A stretch of 9,479 bases of DNA from Solirubrobacterales bacterium (lineage in GTDB: Bacteria > Actinomycetota > Thermoleophilia > Solirubrobacterales > Solirubrobacteraceae), in assembly GCA_013813955.1 (NCBI GenBank), contig JACCQW010000089.1, positions 1 through 9,479 of the forward strand. Reading direction: 5' to 3'. The notes under the pieces are model-generated. The model worked only from the letters and a program-made list of their open reading frames with translations, was not told the origin of the DNA and ran no database searches. Shown here one piece after another: positions 1-6,993 of the stretch. Each line of letters begins with the position of its first letter. Position 1 is the first letter of the stretch. A program made the position numbers and the translations under genes.

Positions 1-188
1 CCCCCGGGGGCCGGGCCGGGCCCGGGCGGAGGGCCGCCGGGGCGATCGTCGCGGGGCCACCAGCCGCGCATCCCCCGCCCGCCATCGTCGCGGTCGAGCA
101 TCGCCCAGATGAGTGCGCCGGCGCCGATCACGTGGACCACGAAGGTCAGCGCGAGCGCCACTATCTCCTCGATCTCGTCTATGGCCAC
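1..188 (-). CDS. Small single-pass membrane protein, function unknown (3' end cut by window edge)
   Basis: An open frame begins with GTG at 186-188 and stays open to base 1, giving 62 codons without a stop. The visible protein has a short acidic N-terminus (AIDEIEEI), one hydrophobic segment at about residues 9-31 (from VALALTFVVHVIGAG to LIWAML), then a charged and Trp-rich stretch (DRDDGG, GWWPRDDR) and a Gly/Pro-rich tail that leaves the window. This layout fits a real small membrane protein rather than a random frame. It starts 30 bases after the ribH stop on the same strand, so it is probably the last or a late gene of the riboflavin transcript. No good Shine-Dalgarno sequence precedes the GTG. 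I do not recognise a family. A flavin-related role would be a guess from position only. Confidence 0.5.
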   Translation of the reverse strand, partial: MAIDEIEEIVALALTFVVHVIGAGALIWAMLDRDDGGRGMRGWWPRDDRPGGPPPGPGPAPG

Positions 189-218
189 GCCACGAGAGTA
201 CCGCCGCGGCGGCCGGGC

Positions 219-653
219 TCAACCCTGGCCGGCCGCCAGACCGGCCCGGATGCGTGCGAGCGCCAGCACGGCCTCGGCCGCGTGCGCGCCCGAGTCGCGC
301 GTGCCCTCGCCCGAGCGCTCGAGCGCCTGCTGCATGCTCTCCACGGTCAGGACGCCGAAGCCGCAGGGGACGCCGGTGCGCAGCTGCACGTCCTGGATGC
401 CGCGGGCCGCTTCGCTGCAGACGTAGTCGTAGTGCGTGGTCTCGCCGCGGATCACGGCGCCCAGGCAGGCGATCCCGGCGTAGCGGCCGGACTCGGCGAC
501 CTGCAGCGCGGCGAAGGGCAGCTCGAAGGCGCCCGGCACGTCGAAGACGTCGACGCCTTCCACGCCCGCGTGCTCGAACGCGCGGATCGCGCCGGTGACC
601 AGGCGCTCGGCCAGCTCGCCGTAGAAGCGCCCGGCGACGATCGCGAACCTCAC
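219..653 (-). CDS. ribH: 6,7-dimethyl-8-ribityllumazine synthase
   Basis: Lumazine synthase condenses 5-amino-6-ribitylaminouracil with 3,4-dihydroxy-2-butanone 4-phosphate to give 6,7-dimethyl-8-ribityllumazine, the penultimate step of riboflavin synthesis, in the cytoplasm. The 144-residue length is normal. Family landmarks are the N-terminal beta strand with AGRF (7-10), the PGAFELP substrate loop (40-46), GAVIRGETTHYDYV (65-78) with the expected catalytic His at 74, and GFGVLTVESMQQALER (98-113). The residue after RF, often Asn in the family, is Tyr here. The start is GTG (651-653), which overlaps the ribBA stop as GTGA, so translational coupling is likely. It is the last biosynthetic gene of the cluster. 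RibE uses its product. Identification is firm; the quaternary form (60-mer or pentamer) cannot be told from sequence. Confidence 0.96.
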   Translation of the reverse strand: MRFAIVAGRFYGELAERLVTGAIRAFEHAGVEGVDVFDVPGAFELPFAALQVAESGRYAGIACLGAVIRGETTHYDYVCSEAARGIQDVQLRTGVPCGFGVLTVESMQQALERSGEGTRDSGAHAAEAVLALARIRAGLAAGQG

Positions 654-1927
654 CCGCGCTTGTCCCGCTTGTGCTCGTCGCGGAGCATCTCCCTGTCCAC
701 GTCGAGGCCCTGATGGTGCAGCGTGTGGCCCATGCGCTCGCGCTTGGCGCGCAGGTAGTCCTCGTTGTGCGGGTTGGGCAGGTGCTCGATCGGGACCTGC
801 TCGGACACCGACAGCCCGTAGCCCTCCAGCCCGCGGATCTTCTTGGGGTTGTTCGTGAGGATGCGGATCGAGCTCAGCCCGAGGTCGACGAGGATCTGCG
901 CCCCGATCCCGTAGTCGCGCAGATCGACGGGCAGACCGAGCTGGAGGTTGGCCTCGACGGTGTCCAGCCCGCCCTCCTGCAGCTTGTAGGCGCGCAGCTT
1001 GTTCAGCAGGCCGATGCCGCGCCCCTCCTGGGCGAGGTACAGCAGCACGCCGCGGCCCTCGCGCTCGATCATCGACAGCGCCGACTCCAGCTGCTCGCCG
1101 CAGTCGCAGCGCAGCGAGTGGAAGACGTCACCCGTGAGGCACTCGGAGTGCACGCGGACGAGCACGTCGTCCTGGCCGGCCACGTCGCCCTTGACCAGCG
1201 CGACGTGGTGCTTGTCGTCGACGAGCGCCCGGTAGCCGACCGCCTCGAAGTCGCCGAAGCCGGTCGGCAGCCTGGTGGCGACCACGCGCTCGACGAGCTT
1301 GTCGTTGCGCCGGCGGTAGGCGATGAGGTCCGCGATCGTGATGAGCTTCAGCCCGTGCTTGTGGCAGTACGCGGCGAGCTCCTCGACGCGGGCCATCGAG
1401 CCGTCCTCGTTCTGGACCTCGCAGATGACGCCCGCGGGGATCAGGCCGGCGAGCCGGGCGAGGTCGATGGAGGCCTCCGTGTGGCCGGCGCGCTCGAGCA
1501 CCCCGCCGGCACGGGCCTTCAGCGGATGGACGTGGCCGCCGACGACGATGTCGTCGGGGCCCTTCGTGGGATCGACGGCAACCTGCATCGTGTGCGCCTG
1601 GTCGTGCACGCTGATGCCGGTGGTGACGCCCTCGCGGGCCTCGATCGTCACCGTGAACGGCGTCGCGTGGGGCGTCTCGTTCTTGTTCGCCATCAGCTCG
1701 AGGCCGAGCCCGTCGCAGCGCTCGTCGGTCAGCGCCAGGCAGATCCAGCCGCCCGCCTGGCGGGTCATGAAGTTGATGGCGTCGGGGGTGACGAACTGCG
1801 CGGCCATGACGACGTCGCCCTCGTTCTCGCGGTCCTCGTCGTCGACGACGACCACCATCCTCCCGGCGGCGATGTCTTCGAGGGCCTCCTCGATCGAGGC
1901 GAAGCGGATCTCCGTCTGGCTAGGCAT
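650..1927 (-). CDS. ribBA: Bifunctional 3,4-dihydroxy-2-butanone 4-phosphate synthase / GTP cyclohydrolase II
   Basis: A 425-residue fusion that opens both branches of riboflavin synthesis. Residues 1 to about 205 are the RibB-type domain, making dihydroxybutanone phosphate from ribulose 5-phosphate: acidic metal-binding motif DDEDRENEGD (29-38), TTGIS (102-106) and GGVLERAGHTEASIDLARLAG (141-161). Residues about 210-405 are GTP cyclohydrolase II. The zinc cysteines are C263, C274 and C276 (SECLTGDVFHSLRCDCG), followed by QEGRGIGLLNKL (300-311) and DLRDYGIGAQIL (335-346). Two family-conserved spots differ: the usual RPGH(V/I)FPLRA reads VGGHVHPLKA (129-138), and the usual YLRQEGRGIG reads YLAQEGRGIG. 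Otherwise both domains look complete. The ATG start (1925-1927) overlaps the end of ribE by 8 bases (ATGCCTAG), and the stop overlaps the GTG of ribH. The C-terminal tail (about 405-425) is charged and shows no recognisable motif. Confidence 0.96.
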   Translation of the reverse strand: MPSQTEIRFASIEEALEDIAAGRMVVVVDDEDRENEGDVVMAAQFVTPDAINFMTRQAGGWICLALTDERCDGLGLELMANKNETPHATPFTVTIEAREGVTTGISVHDQAHTMQVAVDPTKGPDDIVVGGHVHPLKARAGGVLERAGHTEASIDLARLAGLIPAGVICEVQNEDGSMARVEELAAYCHKHGLKLITIADLIAYRRRNDKLVERVVATRLPTGFGDFEAVGYRALVDDKHHVALVKGDVAGQDDVLVRVHSECLTGDVFHSLRCDCGEQLESALSMIEREGRGVLLYLAQEGRGIGLLNKLRAYKLQEGGLDTVEANLQLGLPVDLRDYGIGAQILVDLGLSSIRILTNNPKKIRGLEGYGLSVSEQVPIEHLPNPHNEDYLRAKRERMGHTLHHQGLDVDREMLRDEHKRDKRG

Positions 1928-2504
1928 TGACGAGCCTCTCCACGTACTTGGCCAGGACGTCGACCTCGATGTTGACCTGGTCGCCGTCGGCCGCCGCGCC
2001 GAGGTTCGTACGCCGCAGGGTCTCCGGGACCAGCGAGACGTCGAAGTCCCCCGGGCCGATGCGCGCGACGGTGAGCGAGACGCCGTCGAGGGCGATCGAC
2101 CCCTTCTCGACGATGTAGCGCAGCACCTCGGGCCCGGCGGCCACCGTGAGGACCTGCGCGAACCCGTCCTCGCGCACGGCGGCGATCACGCCCACCCCGT
2201 CGACGTGGCCCTGGACCACGTGACCGCCGAGACGGTCGGCGGCGCGCAGCGCGAGCTCGAGGTTGACCGCGGCGCCGGCCTGCACGTCGCCCAGCGAGGA
2301 GCGGCGCAGCGTCTCGTGCATCACGTCGGCGCGCAACCGCGTGTCGCAGATGCCGGTCGCGGTCAGGCAGACGCCGTTGACCGCGACCGAGTCGCCCTCG
2401 CCCACCTCGTGCGCGAGCGGCGTCTGGAGCGTCAGGCGCACCCCGTCGGCCGTGGCGTCGACGGCGGCGACGGTGCCCAGGTCGGCGACGAGCCCGGTGA
2501 ACAC
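1920..2504 (-). CDS. ribE: Riboflavin synthase, alpha chain
   Basis: Riboflavin synthase dismutates two molecules of 6,7-dimethyl-8-ribityllumazine to riboflavin plus 5-amino-6-ribitylaminouracil, the last step of the pathway. The 194-residue protein shows the typical internal duplication of lumazine-binding beta barrels. The first begins MFTGLVADLGTV (1-12) and carries DSVAVNGVCLT (38-48). The second begins GGHVVQGHVDGVG (93-105) and carries GSIALDGVSLTV (135-146). The short C-terminal helix of trimeric riboflavin synthases follows (about 180-194, LAKYVERLV). The start is GTG at 2502-2504, one base after the ribD TGA, with MFTGLV exactly at the family's normal N-terminus. The 3' end overlaps ribBA by 8 bases. 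The symbol follows common bacterial use; some species call this gene ribC or ribB. Confidence 0.95.
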   Translation of the reverse strand: MFTGLVADLGTVAAVDATADGVRLTLQTPLAHEVGEGDSVAVNGVCLTATGICDTRLRADVMHETLRRSSLGDVQAGAAVNLELALRAADRLGGHVVQGHVDGVGVIAAVREDGFAQVLTVAAGPEVLRYIVEKGSIALDGVSLTVARIGPGDFDVSLVPETLRRTNLGAAADGDQVNIEVDVLAKYVERLVNA

Positions 2505-2505
2505 C

Positions 2506-3627
2506 TCACCACTCCCTCAGCCGCGCGGAGACCAGCAGGTCGTCGGCCACGCGCTCGCAGTCCAGAGTCAATGCGCGCAGAGCCTCGGAGATCCGCTCGA
2601 CGCCCTCGCCCTCCAGCGGATCGCGCGCGGCGCTTCCGCCGAGCAGCAGCGGAGCAAGGAACAGGCGCACCTCGTCGATCTCCCCGGCGTCCAGGAACGC
2701 GCCCGCCAGGTGCGGACCGCCCTCCAGGAGGATCGCGGTGATGCCCGCGGCACCGAGCTGCTCCAGCGCCGAGTGCACGCGGTCGGGCTCGTTGGCGCCG
2801 CTGGCCACGATCACGTCGGCGCCCGCCATCTCCAGCGCCTCGGTGGCCGAGCGCGGCGCGGCGCGCGAGACCACGACGGTCAGCGCCAGCTCGGGCGCGG
2901 CGGCCACCAGCTGGGAGGTCAGCGGCAGCCGCGCGGTGGCGTCGAAGACGACGCGCCGGGGCTGGTGGTGCACGCCGTCCACGCGCGCGGTCAGCTGCGG
3001 GTCGTCGGCCAGCGCCGTGCCGATGCCCACCACGACCGCGTCCACCGTCGCGCGCCAGCGATGCGCCCGGGCCCGGCTGGACTCGTCGGAGATCCACCGC
3101 GAGTCGCCCGTACGGGTGGCGACCTTGCCGTCCAGGGTCATCGCCGACTTGAACAGGACCCATGGGCGCCCGGTCCGCGCGTGCTTGCGGAAGGCTTGGT
3201 TGACCAGGCGCGCGCGCCGCGCCAGCTCACCGGCGGCGACATCGACCTCGACGCCCTCGTCGCGCAAGATCCCCAGGCCGCGGCCGGCCGCCTTGTCGCT
3301 GGGATCGTCAGATGCGGCGACCACGCGGCCGATGCCGGCGGCGAGGATCGCGTCGGTGCACGGCGGTGTCTTGCCCTCGTGGCAGCAGGGCTCCAGCGAG
3401 ACGTACATCGTCGCGCCGGCGAGGTCGGCGTCCCCGCAGGCGGCGATCGCATGGATCTCCGCGTGCGGACCGCCGTGCTCAGCGTGCCAGCCCTCGCCGA
3501 GGACCACGCCGTCGCGCACGATCACCGCGCCGACCAGCGGATTGGGGTGCACGCCTCCGAGCCCGTTGGCGGCGAGCTCGATGGCACGCTCGAGGTGCTC
3601 GGCGTCGGCCTTCGTGGTCAGGGGCAT
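2506..3627 (-). CDS. ribD: Bifunctional diaminohydroxyphosphoribosylaminopyrimidine deaminase / 5-amino-6-(5-phosphoribosylamino)uracil reductase
   Basis: RibD performs the second and third steps after GTP cyclohydrolase II: deamination of the pyrimidine ring, then NADPH-dependent reduction of the ribosyl side chain. The 373 residues divide into an N-terminal zinc deaminase (about 8-150) and a C-terminal dihydrofolate-reductase-like reductase (about 155-373). Deaminase landmarks are HPNPLVGAVIV (27-37), PHAE (54-57, zinc His55 and proton-shuttling Glu57) and LEPCCHEGKTPPC (78-90, zinc Cys81 and Cys90). Reductase landmarks are KSAMTLDGKVATRTGDSRWIS (160-180), GIGTALADDP (201-210) and LLEGGPHLAGAF (300-311). 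It is the first gene of the rib cluster. The ATG is preceded by no Shine-Dalgarno sequence but by a -10-like hexamer 6 bases away, consistent with leaderless translation. The next gene upstream on the same strand ends 50 bases away. Confidence 0.96.
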   Translation of the reverse strand: MPLTTKADAEHLERAIELAANGLGGVHPNPLVGAVIVRDGVVLGEGWHAEHGGPHAEIHAIAACGDADLAGATMYVSLEPCCHEGKTPPCTDAILAAGIGRVVAASDDPSDKAAGRGLGILRDEGVEVDVAAGELARRARLVNQAFRKHARTGRPWVLFKSAMTLDGKVATRTGDSRWISDESSRARAHRWRATVDAVVVGIGTALADDPQLTARVDGVHHQPRRVVFDATARLPLTSQLVAAAPELALTVVVSRAAPRSATEALEMAGADVIVASGANEPDRVHSALEQLGAAGITAILLEGGPHLAGAFLDAGEIDEVRLFLAPLLLGGSAARDPLEGEGVERISEALRALTLDCERVADDLLVSARLREW

Positions 3628-3633
3628 GTGCGG

Positions 3634-3639
3634 AGTCTA
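3634..3639 (-). promoter_or_regulatory. Putative -10 element of a leaderless ribD promoter
   Basis: On the minus strand TAGACT (TAnnnT type) is followed by six bases (CCGCAC) and then the ribD ATG. That places the expected transcription start at or next to the A of the ATG. Leaderless mRNAs with exactly this geometry are common in actinobacteria. No convincing -35 hexamer lies 15-18 bases upstream, and no ribosome binding site is present, which fits a leaderless start. The six-base match alone is weak, so this is an inference. Confidence 0.4.
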
Positions 3640-3677
3640 GGGACGCTCGGGGCACGCCAGCCCGGGCGGCGACGCAC

Positions 3678-5474
3678 TCAGCCCGCGCACTGCCCACCCT
3701 GCAGGCGGTGGACCGTCATCACCGGCCCGGGGCGGTGATAGGCCAGCGGGTAGTAGTCGAACGTCCAGTCGAAGTTGAACTCGACGGGGTCCGCGCCCTC
3801 GACGTAGGGCGAGGCCTCGTAGGCCACGCGCGAGCGGCGCTCGAGCTCGGCGTAGTAGGCGATCGCGCCCGGTGCCTGCTCGGGCTCGGCCTCCGCGCGC
3901 CCGCGCTGGGTGGAGCCCACCACGACGTAGCAGTAGCCCTGCTCCTCGAAGAGGTCGATGAGCTCAGGGCGCAGCACGCGCTCGAAGTCCTCGATGTTGA
4001 CCACGACGCCCGCGCCCGGCAGGCGCACGCCGGTACGCGGGTCGATCTGCGAACGGCTCGTGGGGTACTTGACCCAGCGGTTGCCGTTGCTGGTGACGGG
4101 CGACGGGCTGCCGACGTCCTGCGCCCACTGGTCAGGCACCACCGGCTCGACGACGATCTTGGTCCCCAGCGGCACGTTGTCGACCATCCAGTCGCGCGCC
4201 AGGTTGCGCGTGTCCTCGCGCGAGAGCACGAGCCCGTTGTGCAGCGAGTAGACGAGTCCCTGCCCGCACACCACGACGACGGCCAGCGCGATGAACGTCG
4301 GGCGCAGCGCCGGGCGCCGCCGGCCCCCCCAGTCGGCCAGCTCGAGCGCGGCGTACGCGGCGAGGATGCACACGAACGGGAAGACCGGCATCAGCCAGCG
4401 GCCGAAGTAGCGTTCCTGCGAGCCCATGAACAGCACGAAGAGCACGACGGCGGGCACGAGCAGCCACACGAGCCGGCGCTCGTCGCGCCACAGGCGCGCC
4501 GCGCCGCCGGCCGCGAAGAGGGCCGGCAGGTAGCCCAGGCCCCAGCCGAAGGACCACAGGTAGTAAAGGTGCCCGCTGTCCTGGGTGAGCCCGAGCTTGC
4601 CCGCCGCGTCGCCGGAGGCGTCTGACTGGTGGCTCAGCCCGTCCCAGAAGGCGCCGAAGTCGAGCACCGCGTAGGGGTTGGCGACCAGGAAGGCGCCGAT
4701 CGCCGCGACCCCGGCCAGCGCCAGCCCGCGGGTCGCCCACGGCCGCCCGCCCGGGGCCGCCCACTGCGCGCCCGCCGCGGCAACCAACGGCGCCAGGACG
4801 ATGCCGCCGGTGTACTTCGTCGCGCACGCCAGCCCCAGGCCGACGCCGGCCACGACGTAGTCGCGGCGGCGCCCGAAGCGCAATACGCCCGCGACGCCCC
4901 ACAGCGCCAGGCAGACCGCGGCGAGCGTGGGCACGTCGTTGAGCGCCAGGTGCGAGTAGAAGACCGGCAGGAAGGCCACCGCGAAGATGCCGGCGGCCAG
5001 CAGTCCCGTGCGCCGGTCCACCAGCCGTGCGCCGGCGAGGTACAGCAGCCACACCGCGACCGTCCCCAGCAGCGCGGAGAGCAGCCGCGCGATGACCCAC
5101 ACCTCGGTCGGGTTCGCGGCGAAGGCCTCCGAGACACCCTCGCGCCCGCCGAACCAGACCGCGAAGACTATGTGCGCCAGATAGGTGTAGGCCGGCGGGT
5201 TGACGAAGTACTGCGGGTTGAGGTCGTGGCCGAACAGCCCGATCGCGCGGGTGACGAAGTGCGCGTTCTCGTCGGCGTTGTAGGCGTAGGGCAGACCGTG
5301 CTCGACCCCCCAGACGCGCAGCAGGAAGGCGACGACGAGCAGGCCACCGACCGCGAGCGCCCACGGCCGGCGATCCGCATGCCCCGGCCCGGGGTCGGGG
5401 CGCTCGCCGGGACGGTGCCCGTTGCTGCTGACGGGCCCGGCATCGCGCCGGGGAGCGATCTCAACAGCGGGCAT
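3678..5474 (-). CDS. Family 39 (PMT/ArnT-like) integral-membrane glycosyltransferase
   Basis: A 598-residue polytopic membrane protein of the GT-C fold. Such enzymes move a sugar from a polyprenyl-phosphate carrier to a protein or lipid acceptor on the outer face of the membrane. After a polar N-terminus (1-36), TM1 spans about 38-55 and leads into the first extracytoplasmic loop with NADENAHF (66-73). This acidic pair sits where GT39 enzymes keep their catalytic Asp/Glu. LALND near 176-180 matches the second loop Asp pattern of the family. Further hydrophobic segments lie at about 125-147, 157-173, 180-199, 205-235, 250-266, 302-322, 335-350, 360-380 and 390-408. Residues about 415-598 form a soluble C-terminal domain of unknown role. 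ATG at 5472-5474 gives TM1 in the right place and overlaps the upstream gene's stop by 14 bases (ATGCCCGCTGTTGA). The acceptor and sugar are unknown. The same frame stays open further upstream inside the previous gene, but that part is antisense-like noise. Confidence 0.85.
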   Translation of the reverse strand: MPAVEIAPRRDAGPVSSNGHRPGERPDPGPGHADRRPWALAVGGLLVVAFLLRVWGVEHGLPYAYNADENAHFVTRAIGLFGHDLNPQYFVNPPAYTYLAHIVFAVWFGGREGVSEAFAANPTEVWVIARLLSALLGTVAVWLLYLAGARLVDRRTGLLAAGIFAVAFLPVFYSHLALNDVPTLAAVCLALWGVAGVLRFGRRRDYVVAGVGLGLACATKYTGGIVLAPLVAAAGAQWAAPGGRPWATRGLALAGVAAIGAFLVANPYAVLDFGAFWDGLSHQSDASGDAAGKLGLTQDSGHLYYLWSFGWGLGYLPALFAAGGAARLWRDERRLVWLLVPAVVLFVLFMGSQERYFGRWLMPVFPFVCILAAYAALELADWGGRRRPALRPTFIALAVVVVCGQGLVYSLHNGLVLSREDTRNLARDWMVDNVPLGTKIVVEPVVPDQWAQDVGSPSPVTSNGNRWVKYPTSRSQIDPRTGVRLPGAGVVVNIEDFERVLRPELIDLFEEQGYCYVVVGSTQRGRAEAEPEQAPGAIAYYAELERRSRVAYEASPYVEGADPVEFNFDWTFDYYPLAYHRPGPVMTVHRLQGGQCAG

Positions 5475-6846
5475 AGGCCGCGTAGTACCGGCTGGTCGCC
5501 GCGCGGGTGAAGCCGGGCGGAGGGAGGTTGTCGACCGGATCGTCGGCTTCGCTGACCAGCGCCTGCTTGAACAGCGCGATGCGCTGGTGCACGACGATCG
5601 CCACGCCGCGGCGCGGCGTGCCGACGCGGGGGCTGGAGCGCGCGAGCACGCCGGCGCGCGAGCGGTCGAGGATCCAGCGCACGTCGGGGATGAGCTTGTG
5701 GTTGGGCACGTAGATGGGGCCGCAGCGCAGCGCGGGCCCGAGGGCGGGGTCGCGCAGCACGCTCTGCAGCGCGACGTGGGCATCGCCGCGGAACCGCAGC
5801 TCGGAGTCCAGCCGAGTGAGGTTAACGCGGGTGGCGGTGAAGACCACTCCGAAGACCACGAGCGCTGCCGCGCCCGCCATCCACAGCCGCCGCCAGCGCG
5901 ACCCCTCGCGCAGCATCGTCCAGCCCGCGAGGAAGGCCGCGGCGAAGATCATCAGACACAGCGAGGGCACGAGCAGGTAGCGGTCGATGACCGACAGCCC
6001 GGCCAGGCCGACCATCGTGAACGTCCCCGCGCCGACCGCGAAGAGCACGAGCGGCATCCCCAGCCGCCGCGGGGTGAGCACGAGGGCGAGCGCGAAGCCG
6101 GCGGCCGCGCCCACAACCACCGGGAACTTCGCGAGCTTGATCAAGAACGAGTACAGCGCCTCGGGCACCGCGCCGACGCCCTTGTCGCGGCCGAGCTCCT
6201 CGGCCAGCTCGCTCGTGGCGGTCAGCGAGTACAGAGGGTTGCCGGTGACCGCGAGGTCGGTCGCCGCCCACACCAGCGGGCCGATCGCCGCCAGCACGGC
6301 GAAGCGCGCGCGGTCCGGCCAGCTCGCGCGCGGGACGAGCCACAGCCAGTACAGGCCGGCCAGCAGCCAGGCCTCGGGGCGCATCAGCCCGGCCGCCGCG
6401 AGCAGCGCCAGCACGAGCACCGGCCGCTCGCGCGGGCGGCGGGCCTCGATGACCGCCGCCCACAGGACCACCGCCAGGTACGGGATGTCGATGTACCCGC
6501 GGGCGGCGAGGAAGGGGAAGTCAAAGCGTGTGACGAGCAGGGCGGCGGCGGCGGCGCCGACCAGCGGCGTGAAGGCCGTCTTGCCCAGCGCGTACACCCC
6601 GGCGGTCAGGCCCACGAAGGACGCCACGGCGAACGCGACCAGCACGCGGTCGGCGCCGTCGCCCAGCGGTGTCAGCAGGGCCCCGAACGCGATCGCCAGC
6701 GGGTGCTCGGTGGGCGCGCGGTAGGCCTCGAAGGAGAGCTGGTCGAGGTCGAGCAGCTCGCGCCCCCAGAGCAACGAGTAGTAGGAGTCGTAGTTGGGAT
6801 AGGTCGGGTAGACGAGGAACCCGACGAGGGCGGCGAGGGCGAGCAC
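5461..6846 (-). CDS. Polytopic membrane GT-C-type glycosyltransferase (divergent; start uncertain)
   Basis: A membrane protein of 461 residues if started at GTG 6844-6846. Soon after the first hydrophobic segment comes YPTYPNYDSYYSLLWGREL (13-31), with the loop Asp typical of GT-C enzymes, then APTEHPLAIAFG (44-55). Hydrophobic segments follow at about 68-88, 94-105, 120-135, 142-170, 183-198, 235-257, 263-284, 288-308 and 321-337. The last ~120 residues are a soluble domain ending YARC. It is probably a polyprenyl-phosphate-sugar-dependent transferase related to families 39/83, but more distant than its neighbour. The start is problematic. The only in-frame ATG/GTG/TTG before the domain is this GTG, which cuts TM1 to about 12 residues. 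A CTG at 6850-6852 sits 8 bases after a GGGAGG. The frame continues upstream with a plausible TRAWEGAGLG lead-in but no canonical start. It lies directly upstream of the GT39 gene with a 14-base overlap, so the two are one transcription unit. Confidence 0.75.
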   Translation of the reverse strand: MLALAALVGFLVYPTYPNYDSYYSLLWGRELLDLDQLSFEAYRAPTEHPLAIAFGALLTPLGDGADRVLVAFAVASFVGLTAGVYALGKTAFTPLVGAAAAALLVTRFDFPFLAARGYIDIPYLAVVLWAAVIEARRPRERPVLVLALLAAAGLMRPEAWLLAGLYWLWLVPRASWPDRARFAVLAAIGPLVWAATDLAVTGNPLYSLTATSELAEELGRDKGVGAVPEALYSFLIKLAKFPVVVGAAAGFALALVLTPRRLGMPLVLFAVGAGTFTMVGLAGLSVIDRYLLVPSLCLMIFAAAFLAGWTMLREGSRWRRLWMAGAAALVVFGVVFTATRVNLTRLDSELRFRGDAHVALQSVLRDPALGPALRCGPIYVPNHKLIPDVRWILDRSRAGVLARSSPRVGTPRRGVAIVVHQRIALFKQALVSEADDPVDNLPPPGFTRAATSRYYAAYARC

Positions 6847-6993
6847 GCCCAGGCCGGCGCCCTCCCAGGCGCGGGTGGTCGGCCCCCAGGCACGCCGTCG
6901 CGTCCCCGGAGGCTCGGCGGGCGGCGACGACGTGGCCCCCCGCGGGCTCTCGACAGTGGAGATGGGTGGCGGGACGATGGCCGTTAGGATCCC
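6847..6993. promoter_or_regulatory. Divergent intergenic region between the two glycan-gene units
   Basis: About 147 bases separate the minus-strand GT-C gene from the plus-strand GT2 gene, less if the GT-C gene starts further upstream. For the plus strand I see TCGACA (6950-6955), a 17-base spacer and GACGAT (6973-6978), a moderate sigma70-like pair. TAGGAT (6985-6990) can be read either as a -10 hexamer or as an AGGA ribosome binding site 4 bases before ATG 6994. A GGATCC palindrome lies at 6987-6992. No clear minus-strand promoter or long inverted repeat is visible. The region most likely drives both units, but the exact elements are weak. Confidence 0.35.

Noticed and set aside
1..40. GC-only run of C and G tracts at the left edge as a possible repeat element
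   Set aside because: It is explained by the Gly/Pro-rich tail of the small membrane protein on the minus strand, with no clear repeat unit.
3628..3677. Possible terminator between the GT39 gene and ribD (GGGC/GCCC inverted repeat around 3649-3665)
   Set aside because: The stem is only about 4 bp and no T tract follows. It is expected by chance at this GC content.
3628..3720. FMN riboswitch in front of ribD
   Set aside because: There is too little non-coding space, and none of the conserved RFN blocks can be seen.
671..3738. Long plus-strand open frames opposite ribBA, ribE and ribD (for example 671-1930, 1323-2741, 2263-3738)
   Set aside because: They lie antisense to well-recognised rib genes, have low-complexity Arg/Ala/Gly/Val/Asp-rich translations and match no family. 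They are composition shadows.
3312..6987. Long plus-strand open frames opposite the two GT-C genes (for example 3312-4625, 5422-6987)
   Set aside because: Their translations are Arg/Gln/His/Gly-rich with no membrane helices or motifs, while the minus-strand frames encode regular transmembrane proteins.
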